A stretch of DNA of 64,000 nt from Pantoea conspicua (GCF_002095315.1 NZ_MLFN01000014.1:1-64000); one strand, 5' to 3'; counted from the first letter of the stretch, positions 41,009 through 52,039 are shown. Notes: generated from the sequence alone by a model not told the origin. A program made the numbers and translations.

Positions 41009-41344
41009 TTGCTCAATCAAAACACGTTCTATGGATGTAATGCTCGTCAGTTAAGTGGCAGGTGATAACGCAGTCTGGTGCCGCTCAGGGGCTGGCGGTC
41101 CTCGCGCCGCTGCGCGGTACCTTCACTTCATTCCTCTGCCTGACGGACCGCCGGGGATGGCACATCCTGTGCCGCCCCGCCTTTCGCCCGCGTCCTGCGG
41201 GCTCTCCCGGCAGACTCATTCTGTTCAGCGCTGTGGATTGCCTGCCCCTGATCGGCCCCCGCCTGCTCTGAAACTTCAGTGCGTGCAGTTTAAAAGGGCA
41301 CAAGAGCAGAGGCGCTCAGGCCCGCACTTCGGCACGCCTGCCCA
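41009..41344. other. Hairpin-rich noncoding region between trpS and the cysG terminator
   Basis: This GC-rich stretch of about 335 bp has no credible gene; short frames on both strands have no family features. It contains several inverted repeats: GGCGGTCC at 41094-41101 with GGACCGCC at 41145-41152; GGCACA-TCC-TGTGCC at 41159-41173; and GCCCGC-GTCCT-GCGGGC at 41186-41202. E. coli has the yhfL-yhfX genes here. It could be a dispersed intergenic repeat, a structured RNA or a gene remnant; sequence alone does not decide. Confidence 0.5.
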
Positions 41345-41376
41345 GAAAAAAAGCTGCCACGTTTGACCGTGACAGC
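41345..41376 (-). terminator. Terminator of the nirBD-cysG operon
   Basis: On the minus strand GCTGTCACG and CGTGGCAGC form a 9-bp stem with one mismatch around a six-base loop, followed by T7. It lies about 70 bp past the cysG stop codon. Confidence 0.88.
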
Positions 41377-41447
41377 CTATGCAAATTTAACCTTAACAGA
41401 CGAGCATTACGTCCTGTGGCCGTGGTAATTTATCGGCCGTATCAGCG

Positions 41448-42812
41448 TTAAAACCAGCGCAGCCTGCCGCGCAGACTCACCACGCTGCCAATGATCATCA
41501 GGCCCGGACTGTTGACCTGTTGCGCCAGCGCCGCCAGTTCGATTAGCGTGCCGGTGATCACTCGCTGGCGGGTGCTGGTGCCATTTTCCACCAGTGCCAC
41601 CGGCATATCGCCACGCATACCGTGCTGCAACAGCTGATGCTGAATCTCTGCGGCCTGCGCCAGACCCATGTAAAACACCAGCGTTTGTTGCTCCGCCGCC
41701 AGCGTCTGCCAGCAGAGCGAGCCCTCTTTCTGCACATGTCCGGTGACCAGTCTGACGCTCTGCGCGTGGTCGCGGTGGGTCAGGGGAATGCCGCTGTACG
41801 CCGCACAGCCCGAGGCCGCCGTGATGCCGGGCACCACGCTGAACGGAATCTGATGCTGCGCCAGCATCTCCAGCTCTTCGCCACCGCGGCCAAAGATAAA
41901 GGGATCGCCGCCTTTCAGCCGCACCACTCGTTTACCCCGTTGTGCCTGCTCCAGCAGCAGCTGATTAATCGCCTCCTGCGGGACGCAGTGGTGACCGGCG
42001 CGTTTGCCGACAAAAATACGCTCGGCATCGCGCCGCACCAGATTAAGCACCTCGTCGGAGACCAGCCGGTCATAGACCACAATATCCGCCTGCTGGATCT
42101 GCTGCAGTCCTTTCAGCGTTAGCAAGCCAGCATCGCCCGGACCAGCACCGACCAGCGTGACTTCACCCTGGCTGGGCAAATCTGCCGCAAACAGCGCGTC
42201 AGTGAGCTGCTGCGCGCGTTCGTCGTCACCGTTTGCCAGGGTTTGTGCCAGCCGTTCGCTGTTAAAAAAACGTTCCCAGAAGTGGCGACGCGCGGCAATT
42301 GAGGCGAACCGCTGCTTTACCCGCGCACGTAAACTGCCGGCCCGCTGCGCCAGCTGACCCAGATGTTGTGGCAGCATCGCTTCCAGCTTTTCCCGCAGTA
42401 AGCGGGCCAGCACCGGGGCGCGTCCGCCCGAAGAGACGGCCACCATCAGCGGTGAACGGTCGATGATGGACGGCATAATCGCGCTGGCCTGTTGCGGAGC
42501 ATCGACCAGATTGCAGAAAATCCGCTGACGCTCAGCCACATCGGCTACCTGCTGATTGACCGCATCATCGTTGGTGGCGGCCACCACCAGCCAGCAATCG
42601 GTCAGCCAGTGTGGATCAAACTCGCCAGGCAACAGGGTAATGGCTTGCTGCTGCGCCCATTGCTGGAAAGCAGGCGAAAAATCGCGGGCGCCGACAGAGA
42701 GATCGGCACCCGCCTCCAGCAGCAGGCGGGCTTTGCGCTCTGCCACCTCGCCCGCACCGACCAGCAGGCAACGTTTGCCCTGCAGACGGCAAAACAGCGG
42801 AAAATAGTCCAT
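41448..42812 (-). CDS. cysG: Siroheme synthase CysG
   Basis: This trifunctional enzyme of 454 residues starts at the ATG at 42812, which has AGAGGAG at proper distance; an in-frame GTG two codons earlier would sit against the Shine-Dalgarno sequence. The N-terminal part (1-205) has the NAD-binding [18 protein letters not shown] of precorrin-2 dehydrogenase/ferrochelatase. The C-terminal part (about 215-454) is uroporphyrinogen III methyltransferase, with [15 protein letters not shown] and [16 protein letters not shown]. It makes the siroheme that NirB needs. The nitrite channel gene nirC, found before cysG in E. coli, is absent. Confidence 0.97.
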   Translation of the reverse strand: MDYFPLFCRLQGKRCLLVGAGEVAERKARLLLEAGADLSVGARDFSPAFQQWAQQQAITLLPGEFDPHWLTDCWLVVAATNDDAVNQQVADVAERQRIFCNLVDAPQQASAIMPSIIDRSPLMVAVSSGGRAPVLARLLREKLEAMLPQHLGQLAQRAGSLRARVKQRFASIAARRHFWERFFNSERLAQTLANGDDERAQQLTDALFAADLPSQGEVTLVGAGPGDAGLLTLKGLQQIQQADIVVYDRLVSDEVLNLVRRDAERIFVGKRAGHHCVPQEAINQLLLEQAQRGKRVVRLKGGDPFIFGRGGEELEMLAQHQIPFSVVPGITAASGCAAYSGIPLTHRDHAQSVRLVTGHVQKEGSLCWQTLAAEQQTLVFYMGLAQAAEIQHQLLQHGMRGDMPVALVENGTSTRQRVITGTLIELAALAQQVNSPGLMIIGSVVSLRGRLRWF

Positions 42813-42857
42813 ACGCACTCCTCTAAAAAGCCCACCAGCGGCGGGCGGCAGACGAGA

Positions 42858-43184
42858 TCAGAGGCAGACTTCAACCTGACCGGCATTCACCCGCACCGGA
42901 TATGTCGCTACCGAGCGCGTTTCATCCTCCATGCAGACGCCATCACGCAACCGGAAATGCTGCTTTTTCAGCGGGCTGGCGACCCAGAGTTCCGTCTGAT
43001 GTTCGGCGATGATGCCGCGAGACAGCACGCTGGCCTCGGCAAACGGGTCGATATTACTGATGGCATAGAGTTGCTCGTCGTTACGCGGACGAAAGATGGC
43101 AATCTGTTCGCCTTTCACCAGCGCGCAGACGCCGGTAGCGGGCAGGATTTGTGTCAGCTGACACACCGCATTCCACTGGCTCAT
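42858..43184 (-). CDS. nirD: Nitrite reductase (NADH) small subunit
   Basis: This 108-residue protein has the Rieske-like fold of NirD but lacks the Cys and His pairs that would bind a [2Fe-2S] cluster, as expected for this family (SPLKKQHFRLRDGVC). It partners NirB in the cytosolic NADH-dependent nitrite reductase. Its ATG overlaps the nirB stop codon in TAATG, so the two are translationally coupled. Confidence 0.96.
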   Translation of the reverse strand: MSQWNAVCQLTQILPATGVCALVKGEQIAIFRPRNDEQLYAISNIDPFAEASVLSRGIIAEHQTELWVASPLKKQHFRLRDGVCMEDETRSVATYPVRVNAGQVEVCL

Positions 43185-45721
43185 TACTCGGCCTCCTCAA
43201 TCAGGGTCACGGCGATGCGTTCTTCCGGGCGCGCCGGGCGATGCTGATCGCGTTCGGTCACCACCTGTATCGCCGGATCGCGCTGGGGGGAATTGATAAA
43301 GTGGGCGAAACGCGCCAGGCTGCTGCTCTCTTCCAGCGTGGTTTTCCATTCACAGCTGACGCTGGCGCGCAGCCGGTTCAGTTCCTGCTCCAGCTGGCTG
43401 TTAAGGCCGAGCTTATCGTCGACGATCACCTTGCGCAGATAGTCGATGCCGCCTTCGAGACTTTCCAGCCACAGTGAAGTGCGTTGCAGACGATCGGCGG
43501 TACGGATATAGAACATCATGAAGCGGTCGAGATAGGTGACCAGCGTTTGCTGATCGAGATCGGCCGCCAGCAGATCGCCATGGCGAGGTTTCATGCCGCC
43601 ATTGCCGCAGACGTAGAGGTTCCAGCCTTTTTCGGTGGCGATGATGCCGACATCTTTACCCTGGGCTTCCGCACACTCACGGGTGCAGCCGGAGACGCCA
43701 AACTTCATTTTGTGCGGGGTACGAATGCCTTTATAGCGGTTCTCCAGCATCACGCCAAAGTCCAGGCTGTCGCCAACCCCGTAGCGGCACCAGGCGCTGC
43801 CGACACAGGTTTTCGCCATGCGTAATGCTTTTGCGTAGGCCTGGCCGGTCTCAAAGCCGGCGGCAATCAACCGGGACCAGATAGCGGGCAGATCCTCTTT
43901 CCGGGCACCAAACATGCCGATGCGCTGTGAACCGGTAATTTTGGTGTAGAGCTGGTAGTGCTCGGCAATCTCACCCACCACTTTCAATCCCTGCGGGGTG
44001 ATTTCCCCGCCCGGCGAACGTGGAATCACCGAATAGGTGCCATCTTTCTGAATATTGCCGAGGTAGAGATCGTTGCTGTCCTGTAACGGAGCGTGCTGCG
44101 GCTTGAGCACATACTCATTCCAGCACGACGCCAGCAGGGAACCGACCGTCGGTTTACACACTTCGCAGCCGTAGCCCTGACCATATTTCGCCAGCAAATC
44201 GTCAAATGTTTTGATCTCTTCAACCTGAATCAGGTGATACAGCTCCTGACGCGAATAAGCGAAGTGCTCGCAAAGATGGTTATTGACCTCAATTCCCTGG
44301 CGGCTGAGTTCACTGTTAAGTACCTGTGTGATCAGCGGGATACAGCCGCCGCAGCCGGTCCCGGCGCGGGTCGCGCTTTTCAGCGCCGCCACGGTATGGC
44401 AGCCACCCTGAACCGCGCTGATGATGTCGCCTTTGCTGACGTCAAAACAGGAGCAAATCTGCGCGCTGTCGGGCAGAGAGTCGACCCCGATGGCCGGTTT
44501 TTCACCGCTTCCGGCCGGTAAAATCAACGCTTCCGGATTAGCGGGCAGCGGGATGGCATTCAGTACCAGCTGCAGCAGGTTGCCATAGTCGCTGGTGTCG
44601 CCCACCAGCACCGCGCCGAGTAAGGTTTGCTGGTCTTCGCTGAGGATTAAGCGTTTGTAGATCGATTTGCTCTCATCCAGCCACACCACACTGCGCGCGC
44701 CCGGCGTGGTGCCGCGCGTATCGCCGATGCCGCCGACATCAACACCCAGCAATTTCAGTTTGGCGCTCATGTCGGCACCGGTGAAGGCGTTGTCACGGCC
44801 CAGCAGGGTATCGCTGGCGACCTGCGCCATTTTATAACCAGGCGCCACCAGTCCATAAACCCGATTTTGCCAGGCCGCGCATTCACCGATGGCATAGATG
44901 GTGCTATCGCTGGTCTGACACCGGTCATTTATGGCGATGCCGCCGCGCGGCCCCAGCGCTAATCCACACTGCTTCGCCAGCTTGTCCTGCGGCCGGATGC
45001 CGGTCGAGAAGACGATGAAATCGACCTCCAGCTCGCTGCCATCGGCAAACTCTAAGGTTTTACCGCCGTGTTCGTGATGGTGGATCTGCTGGGTATTTTT
45101 GCCGGTATGCACCCGTACACCCATCTGCTCAATTTTACGGCGAAGCTGCTCACCACCTTGCTGATCGAGTTGCTCTGCCATCAGCACCGGTGCGAACTCA
45201 ATGACATGGGTTTCGATGCCGAGGTTCTTCAGTGCGCCTGCTGCCTCCAGCCCCAGCAGCCCACCGCCGATCACCGCGCCACGTTTGCTGCGACGCGAAC
45301 AGGCTTCGATAGCGTTGAGATCTTCAATGGTGCGATAGACAAAGCAATCGCTGCCTTCTGCGCCCTTGATCGGCGGAATCCACGGATAAGACCCGGTGGC
45401 GAACACCAGAGTGTCGTAATGCACCGCGCGGCCGGTAGTGGAGTGAATCAGTTTCTCATCGCGATTAATGGTAATGGCGCGTTCACCCAGCAGCAGATTG
45501 ACCTGATGCCGTTCGTAATACCCTTCGCGAACCAGGGAGAGCTCTTCGGCTGTGTGATGAGAGAAATAGGCGGAAAGGTGGACACGATCGTAGGCGACGC
45601 GTGGCTCTTCACAAAAGACGGTTAATGAAAACTGGTCGGGCTCAGCTTTCTCAAGCAGTTCCTCTATGAAGCGGTGGCCGACCATGCCGTTACCAATAAT
45701 GACGACATTGTGCTTGCTCAT
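43184..45721 (-). CDS. nirB: Nitrite reductase (NADH) large subunit
   Basis: The 845-residue product (847 in E. coli) starts at the ATG at 45721 with MSKHNVVIIGNGMVGHRFIEE. It contains an N-terminal FAD and NADH oxidoreductase module (GNGMVG, GGGLLGLEAAG), a BFD-like [2Fe-2S] domain with CSCFD and CGGC (about residues 422-460), and a C-terminal siroheme/[4Fe-4S] nitrite reductase domain with CVGSAWC and GVSGCTRECAEAQ. It reduces nitrite to ammonia in the cytosol. The FNR and NarL sites upstream indicate induction by anaerobiosis and nitrate or nitrite. Confidence 0.97.
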   Translation of the reverse strand: MSKHNVVIIGNGMVGHRFIEELLEKAEPDQFSLTVFCEEPRVAYDRVHLSAYFSHHTAEELSLVREGYYERHQVNLLLGERAITINRDEKLIHSTTGRAVHYDTLVFATGSYPWIPPIKGAEGSDCFVYRTIEDLNAIEACSRRSKRGAVIGGGLLGLEAAGALKNLGIETHVIEFAPVLMAEQLDQQGGEQLRRKIEQMGVRVHTGKNTQQIHHHEHGGKTLEFADGSELEVDFIVFSTGIRPQDKLAKQCGLALGPRGGIAINDRCQTSDSTIYAIGECAAWQNRVYGLVAPGYKMAQVASDTLLGRDNAFTGADMSAKLKLLGVDVGGIGDTRGTTPGARSVVWLDESKSIYKRLILSEDQQTLLGAVLVGDTSDYGNLLQLVLNAIPLPANPEALILPAGSGEKPAIGVDSLPDSAQICSCFDVSKGDIISAVQGGCHTVAALKSATRAGTGCGGCIPLITQVLNSELSRQGIEVNNHLCEHFAYSRQELYHLIQVEEIKTFDDLLAKYGQGYGCEVCKPTVGSLLASCWNEYVLKPQHAPLQDSNDLYLGNIQKDGTYSVIPRSPGGEITPQGLKVVGEIAEHYQLYTKITGSQRIGMFGARKEDLPAIWSRLIAAGFETGQAYAKALRMAKTCVGSAWCRYGVGDSLDFGVMLENRYKGIRTPHKMKFGVSGCTRECAEAQGKDVGIIATEKGWNLYVCGNGGMKPRHGDLLAADLDQQTLVTYLDRFMMFYIRTADRLQRTSLWLESLEGGIDYLRKVIVDDKLGLNSQLEQELNRLRASVSCEWKTTLEESSSLARFAHFINSPQRDPAIQVVTERDQHRPARPEERIAVTLIEEAE

Positions 45722-45743
45722 TTTTGCCTCAAATTTGCGATAT

Positions 45744-45757
45744 CTGCGGCTACAATA
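45744..45757 (-). promoter_or_regulatory. Predicted nirB core promoter (-10 region and start site)
   Basis: If FNR binds at -41.5, as at E. coli nirB, transcription starts at 45744. The -10 hexamer TATTGT (minus strand, 45752-45757) lies at the right distance, giving a leader of 23 bases before the nirB ATG. The position is inferred from the FNR site. Confidence 0.65.
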
Positions 45758-45778
45758 GCGCGCCATTTCTGACGCTTA

Positions 45779-45792
45779 TTGATATACATCAA
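45779..45792 (-). promoter_or_regulatory. FNR site of the nirB promoter
   Basis: TTGATATACATCAA is a perfect match to the FNR consensus TTGAT-N4-ATCAA. It lies 58-71 bp upstream of the nirB start codon, the position of the anaerobic activator site in E. coli. Confidence 0.92.
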
Positions 45793-45805
45793 GCGCCCTG
45801 CCATA

Positions 45806-45821
45806 TACCTATTTAGAGGTA
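45806..45821 (-). promoter_or_regulatory. NarL/NarP 7-2-7 site of the nirB promoter
   Basis: TACCTAT-TT-AGAGGTA is an inverted pair of NarL heptamers with a 2-bp spacer. Its centre is exactly 28 bp from the centre of the FNR site, the same separation as between the -69.5 and -41.5 sites at E. coli nirB. This indicates nitrate/nitrite control. Confidence 0.9.
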
Positions 45822-45940
45822 TGTTTTTGATTTGAAATAAGTTTATTCAGAGGAGCGGTTAGCAGGATAAAGGCGTTGCCCGGGGCGGGCTGAATCGTGC
45901 TAGCTTTAACCTCAGGCGCTTAACCAGAAAGGAGCGGGCA

Positions 45941-47218
45941 ATGATTTCACCCAAGTGGATCAACAACGTGCGTTTACCCTGTCGCGAGGGGCTTTGGCAG
46001 ATTGAAATGGCTGACGGAAACATTGCCCGTATCTCCGCTCAGCCGCAGCAACCCACACCCGCAGAAGCCTCGCTGGACGGGGAAGGCGGTCTGGCCTGCG
46101 CGCCGTTCATCGAGCCACATATTCACCTCGATACCACCCAGACCGCCGGTGAGCCGGCCTGGAATCAATCCGGTACGCTATTTGAGGGCATTGAACGCTG
46201 GGCTGAGCGTAAGGCGCTGCTTAGTCATCAGGACGTGAAACAGCGGGCCTTAAAAACCCTGAAATGGCAGATCGCCAACGGCATTCAGTTTGTCCGCACC
46301 CATGTCGATGTTTCCGACCCGACGCTGACTGCGTTAAAAGCGATGCTGGAGCTCAAAGCGGAGATGGCACCCTGGATAACCCTTCAGATTATCGCCTTTC
46401 CGCAAGAGGGGATTCTCTCTTATCCCAATGGTGAAGCGTTGCTGGAAGAGGCGCTGCGGCTTGGCGCAGATGGGGTCGGAGCCATTCCCCATTACGAGTT
46501 CACCCGCGAATATGGCGTTGAGTCGCTGCATAAAACCTTCGCGCTGGCCAATCGCTACGACAAGCTGATTGATGTCCACTGCGATGAGATTGACGATGAG
46601 CAGTCACGCTTTGTTGAAACCGTGGCGGCGCTGGCGCATCGTGACGGCAACGGCGCGCGGGTCACCGCCAGCCACACCACCGCCATGCACTCTTATAACG
46701 GTGCCTACACCTCGAGGCTGTTCCGTCTGTTAAAATTGTCAGGCATTAATTTCGTCGCCAATCCGCTGGTCAATATTCACCTGCAGGGCCGGTTCGATCA
46801 CTATCCTAAGCGGCGCGGTATTACGCGGGTGAAAGAGATGCTGGAGGCGGAGATTAACGTCTGCTTCGGGCATGACGACGTGTTCGATCCCTGGTATCCG
46901 CTCGGCACCGCAAACATGCTGCAGGTGCTGCATATGGGGTTACACGTCTGCCAGCTGATGGGTTACGAACAGATTGATGCGGGCCTGGATCTGATTACCC
47001 ACAACAGTGCCAGAACCCTGCAGCTGTCCGGCTACGGCATTCAGAGCGGCCATGAGGCGAGCCTGATCATTCTGCCTGCAGAGAGCGGTTTTGATGCGAT
47101 AAGACGACAGGTTCCGGTGCGCTATTCGTTGCGGCGTGGCGAAGTGATTGCAGCGACCAGACCGGCAGAGAGCGAGATTTACTGGCGGGAGCAGGAGCGC
47201 GTCAACTTCCGGCGCTAA
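45941..47218 (+). CDS. codA: Cytosine deaminase CodA
   Basis: This 425-residue amidohydrolase is close to E. coli CodA (427). The metal ligands are in EPHIHLD (about residue 60), [15 protein letters not shown] and [10 protein letters not shown]. It deaminates cytosine to uracil and ammonia for pyrimidine salvage. AGGAG precedes the ATG. In E. coli codA follows the permease gene codB at another locus; here it is alone, between nirB (divergent) and tsgA (convergent). It may rely on another permease. Confidence 0.96.
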   Translation: MISPKWINNVRLPCREGLWQIEMADGNIARISAQPQQPTPAEASLDGEGGLACAPFIEPHIHLDTTQTAGEPAWNQSGTLFEGIERWAERKALLSHQDVKQRALKTLKWQIANGIQFVRTHVDVSDPTLTALKAMLELKAEMAPWITLQIIAFPQEGILSYPNGEALLEEALRLGADGVGAIPHYEFTREYGVESLHKTFALANRYDKLIDVHCDEIDDEQSRFVETVAALAHRDGNGARVTASHTTAMHSYNGAYTSRLFRLLKLSGINFVANPLVNIHLQGRFDHYPKRRGITRVKEMLEAEINVCFGHDDVFDPWYPLGTANMLQVLHMGLHVCQLMGYEQIDAGLDLITHNSARTLQLSGYGIQSGHEASLIILPAESGFDAIRRQVPVRYSLRRGEVIAATRPAESEIYWREQERVNFRR

Positions 47219-47226
47219 TAAGAAGA

Positions 47227-47248
47227 GGGCGGCAAAATTTTGCCGCCC
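47227..47248. terminator. Palindrome between codA and tsgA
   Basis: GGGCGGCAAAA followed directly by TTTTGCCGCCC is a perfect 22-bp palindrome between convergent genes. The T run is inside the stem, so it is not a canonical terminator but may act in both directions. Confidence 0.6.
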
Positions 47249-47255
47249 GGAGAGA

Positions 47256-48434
47256 TTAATGGGTGACGTGACCGTGCGAGCGATGTTTCGTGACCAGCCC
47301 CAGCAGGACGCACATCACAAACACCACCGCATACAGACCGTTAGCGGTAACCAGCGCAGTATGCACGCCGCTCTTCTCAACGATCGGCGCGGTAACCACA
47401 AAGGTCAGCATGGTGCCGACGGTGCCGCAGGTCAGAATAAAGTTCACCAGTTTCGGTGAAGCCACTTTGGTCTGCAGCGAGCCGAGCGTAATGATGGTGG
47501 TGTAAATGGCGCTGGAGCTGAAGCCCAGAACCATAATGATCCACTTCAGCATACCGGCATCCTGACTGCTGACGAACCAGTACATCAGCAGCGTCGCCAG
47601 GCCCGCCAGCACCATCAGGATACGTTGCAGGTCGAAGAAACGCAGCAGGAAGCTGAACGCCCACATCCCGACCATATAGGCGGTCCAGAAGCTGCCGACC
47701 AGCTGTCCGGCGTTATCAATGTTCATGCCCATGACTTTGGTGGCGTATTCCGGCACCCAGGAGATAAAGCCGAGCTGACCCAGGATGTAGCACAGCGCGG
47801 CAACTGCCAGCAGCAGCACGCCAACGCCCCATTTTTCCTTCTCGACGGTCGGGCTGTTTTCCGGCTTGCGCAGCACTGGAAACTCAACAAACAGCGTCAT
47901 AATAAAGATCGCCACATAGATGAAGCCAATGCAGACGTAAACCCAGTACCAGGGCAGCTGACGTGCCAGCAGGATACCGGCCAGCACCGGGAACAGCGTG
48001 CCCGCCATGCTGAAGAAGGAGTCGGTAAACAGCAGACGCGAGCCGCGCTGACGACCTTCGTACATATGGGTTATCAGGAAGGTCCCGATCGACATGGTAA
48101 TGCCGCTGACCACGCCCAGCACGAACATGCAGAGTGAGAAGATGCTGAGATCGCGGCTGGTCATTAAGCCTATGATCGCCAGTACCATCAGGACGAAACC
48201 GAAAATCAGCTGGCGCTTGAGTGGCACGATCACCATCAGCCAGGCATTGAGGAAAACGGCGGCCAGGATCCCGCTGTTCAGGAAGGTGAAGGTGTTACTC
48301 ATGCTGGAGATGGGGATCTGGAAATCTTTCGCGATATCGCCCATTACCATGCCGGTAACGATCACCAGCGCGCCGGTAAGCGCATACGAGAAAAAGCTTA
48401 TCCAGGTAAGGCCGATACGATTACGGTTTGTCAT
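47256..48434 (-). CDS. tsgA: Major facilitator superfamily transporter TsgA
   Basis: The 392-residue product starts at the ATG at 48434 with [19 protein letters not shown] and has about 12 membrane segments typical of the MFS. It matches E. coli TsgA (YhfC). The substrate is unknown. It neighbours nirB and ppiA in E. coli too; here codA separates it from nirB. The frame is open ten codons upstream, without family support. Confidence 0.94.
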   Translation of the reverse strand: MTNRNRIGLTWISFFSYALTGALVIVTGMVMGDIAKDFQIPISSMSNTFTFLNSGILAAVFLNAWLMVIVPLKRQLIFGFVLMVLAIIGLMTSRDLSIFSLCMFVLGVVSGITMSIGTFLITHMYEGRQRGSRLLFTDSFFSMAGTLFPVLAGILLARQLPWYWVYVCIGFIYVAIFIMTLFVEFPVLRKPENSPTVEKEKWGVGVLLLAVAALCYILGQLGFISWVPEYATKVMGMNIDNAGQLVGSFWTAYMVGMWAFSFLLRFFDLQRILMVLAGLATLLMYWFVSSQDAGMLKWIIMVLGFSSSAIYTTIITLGSLQTKVASPKLVNFILTCGTVGTMLTFVVTAPIVEKSGVHTALVTANGLYAVVFVMCVLLGLVTKHRSHGHVTH

Positions 48435-48542
48435 GTTCTGAACCTGTTGGGAAACCGGTGGCAAAAAGTGTCAGAAAGTGTAAACGGAACTGTGATCTTA
48501 ATAAACAACCAGTGAAACTGGAGATCTACATTTCATGAGTTG

Positions 48543-48558
48543 TGTGATTTTAATCACG
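48543..48558. promoter_or_regulatory. CRP site between tsgA and ppiA
   Basis: TGTGATTTTAATCACG matches the CRP core TGTGA-N6-TCACA in all but the last base. It lies about 137 bp upstream of ppiA. E. coli ppiA is known to be under CRP control. Confidence 0.82.
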
Positions 48559-48603
48559 CAAATAGCCGGATTTCATCCGCACTGACGCTTTTTTAGTCGC
48601 AGC

Positions 48604-48618
48604 GTAAATATAGGTAAA
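48604..48618 (+). promoter_or_regulatory. CpxR box upstream of ppiA
   Basis: GTAAA-TATAG-GTAAA is a perfect CpxR consensus (GTAAA-N5-GTAAA), 77 bp before the ppiA start codon. E. coli ppiA belongs to the Cpx envelope-stress regulon, so site and gene agree. Confidence 0.82.
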
Positions 48619-48694
48619 ACGCTGGTGCTTGTATTACATGCTCTTTACAATCAATCACGTTTTTGAGCTAGCTCTCCAAGGTAAGGAATCTTTC

Positions 48695-49267
48695 ATGTTT
48701 AAACGTACTTTAACAGCGGCAATTACCCTGTTAGCGCTCTCATCTGTTTCCGCCTCGGCTCTGGCCGCAAAAGGCGATACCCATGTTCTGCTCACCACGT
48801 CTGCCGGCAATATCGAACTCGAACTGAATAACCAAAAAGCGCCGGTCTCGGTGAAAAACTTCGTTGATTACGTCAACAATGGTTTCTACAACAACACCAT
48901 TTTCCATCGCGTGATCCCGGGCTTTATGGTGCAGGGCGGTGGCTTCACCACCGACATGCAGCAGAAGCAGACCAATGCGCCGATCAAAAATGAGGCAGAT
49001 AACGGCCTGCGCAACCTGCGTGGCACCATTTCTATGGCGCGTACTGCCGATAAAGACAGCGCCACCAGCCAGTTCTTCCTAAACGTGGCCGATAACGCCT
49101 TCCTCGATCACGGTCAGCGTGATTTTGGTTATGCGGTCTTCGGTAAAATTGTGAAAGGCCAGGATGTGGCTGACAAAATTTCTCAGGTACCGACCAAAGA
49201 TGTGGGTCCTTACCAGAATGTCCCGTCTAAACCGGTAGTTATCCTCTCCGCTAAAGTTCTGCCTTAA
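48695..49267 (+). CDS. ppiA: Periplasmic peptidyl-prolyl cis-trans isomerase A (cyclophilin)
   Basis: This 190-residue protein starts at the ATG at 48695 (MFKRTL), with a signal peptide ending SALA-AKGD (cleavage near residue 24). The cyclophilin domain includes the active-site [14 protein letters not shown] and QFFLNVADN. It catalyses proline isomerisation of periplasmic proteins. Upstream are CRP and CpxR sites. yhfG and fic follow, with a hairpin between. Confidence 0.96.
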   Translation: MFKRTLTAAITLLALSSVSASALAAKGDTHVLLTTSAGNIELELNNQKAPVSVKNFVDYVNNGFYNNTIFHRVIPGFMVQGGGFTTDMQQKQTNAPIKNEADNGLRNLRGTISMARTADKDSATSQFFLNVADNAFLDHGQRDFGYAVFGKIVKGQDVADKISQVPTKDVGPYQNVPSKPVVILSAKVLP

Positions 49268-49274
49268 CGGTCCG

Positions 49275-49296
49275 GTCGCCATCTGCGGATGGCGAC
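49275..49296. terminator. Hairpin after ppiA
   Basis: GTCGCCATC and GATGGCGAC form a perfect 9-bp stem around a four-base loop, 8 bp past the ppiA stop. There is no T tract, so its terminator strength is doubtful. Confidence 0.6.
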
Positions 49297-49365
49297 ATCT
49301 TCCCGCATCCGGCAAAGCCAGAATTTGCTCTTATACTTAGGGCAAAAACCGGAGCAGGAGGCGGC

Positions 49366-49536
49366 ATGGCGAACAAACTCACCGAAAAACAAAAGGCCAC
49401 CCTGTGGCAGCAACGGCGTAGTGCCAGCTATCAGGCCAGTTGCCGGCTGGAAGGCTTCAGCCACAATGAACCCGCCGTAAAAGGCGACGAGGCGGCAGCA
49501 CGCCTGGCGTCGCTGAGGAGGCAATATGGTCTCTAA
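49366..49536 (+). CDS. yhfG: YhfG, putative antitoxin partner of Fic
   Basis: This 56-residue protein starts MANKLTEKQK after a GGAGCAGGAGG Shine-Dalgarno region. It matches the small YhfG family found before fic in enterobacteria. It carries SCRLEG at residues 25-30, which fits the (S/T)xxxE(G/N) inhibitory helix of class I Fic antitoxins; the Glu is thought to block ATP binding in the partner. Its last 11 bp overlap fic, typical of a toxin-antitoxin pair. Confidence 0.88.
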   Translation: MANKLTEKQKATLWQQRRSASYQASCRLEGFSHNEPAVKGDEAAARLASLRRQYGL

Positions 49537-50119
49537 TATCGCGGTCAGTCAGGATCCCTACCTGTGGCACAACGACAACGTGCTGAAGAACCTGCTCGAT
49601 ATTCATGACGCTGCTCAGCTGCGTAAAGCAGAGCTGAGTTTCAGCGCTGCGCGGCTGGCCACGCTGGAGTTAGGTCCGCGTAACGCTGGCCTACCCTGGC
49701 TGCGGCTGATCCACCGTACGCTGTTCCAGGATGTGTACAGCTGGGCCGGCGAGCTACGCACCATTGATATCTGGCGCGATGAGACACCTTTCTGCCACTT
49801 TGAATATATCGAAAAAGAGGGCAACGCCCTGATGGCGGCGCTGGAAGAGGAGAACGGTCTGGCAGATCTGCCACGCGATGCGTTTGTGCAGCGGGTTGCG
49901 CATTTCTATTGCGAAATTAACGTACTGCATCCCTTCCGTGAAGGGAATGGCCGGGCGCAACGCATCTTTTTCGAGCAGCTGGCGTTGCATGCGGGTTATC
50001 TGCTGGCGTGGGATGCGATTGATGCCGGGAGCTGGCTGGCGGCGAATCAGGCCGGTGTCGCGGGTGACCTGCAGCCGCTGGAGCAGGTTTTTGCGAAAGT
50101 GGTGAGCGAGCCGGCGTAA
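49526..50119 (+). CDS. fic: Fic-domain protein, probable AMP-transferase
   Basis: This 197-residue Fic protein has the intact catalytic motif HPFREGNGRAQR, with His at residue 135. The domain spans about residues 55-190. Fic enzymes usually transfer AMP from ATP to a hydroxyl side chain of target proteins. No inhibitory helix is visible in Fic itself, fitting class I with the separate YhfG antitoxin. AGGAGG lies just before the ATG, inside yhfG. The target is unknown. Confidence 0.95.
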   Translation: MVSNIAVSQDPYLWHNDNVLKNLLDIHDAAQLRKAELSFSAARLATLELGPRNAGLPWLRLIHRTLFQDVYSWAGELRTIDIWRDETPFCHFEYIEKEGNALMAALEEENGLADLPRDAFVQRVAHFYCEINVLHPFREGNGRAQRIFFEQLALHAGYLLAWDAIDAGSWLAANQAGVAGDLQPLEQVFAKVVSEPA

Positions 50120-50159
50120 CCGCGTAGAATAGCGGCGCTGATAACCACCCTGGATTCGT

Positions 50160-50736
<577 letters not shown>

Positions 50737-50746
50737 TTTGCCTTTG

Positions 50747-52038
<1,292 letters not shown>

Positions 52039-52039
52039 T

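Noticed and set aside
41055-41366. 103-codon plus frame and a 72-codon minus frame between trpS and cysG
   Set aside because: Low-complexity, Arg/Pro-rich translations, overlap with hairpins and a terminator, and no domain. Better seen as noncoding.
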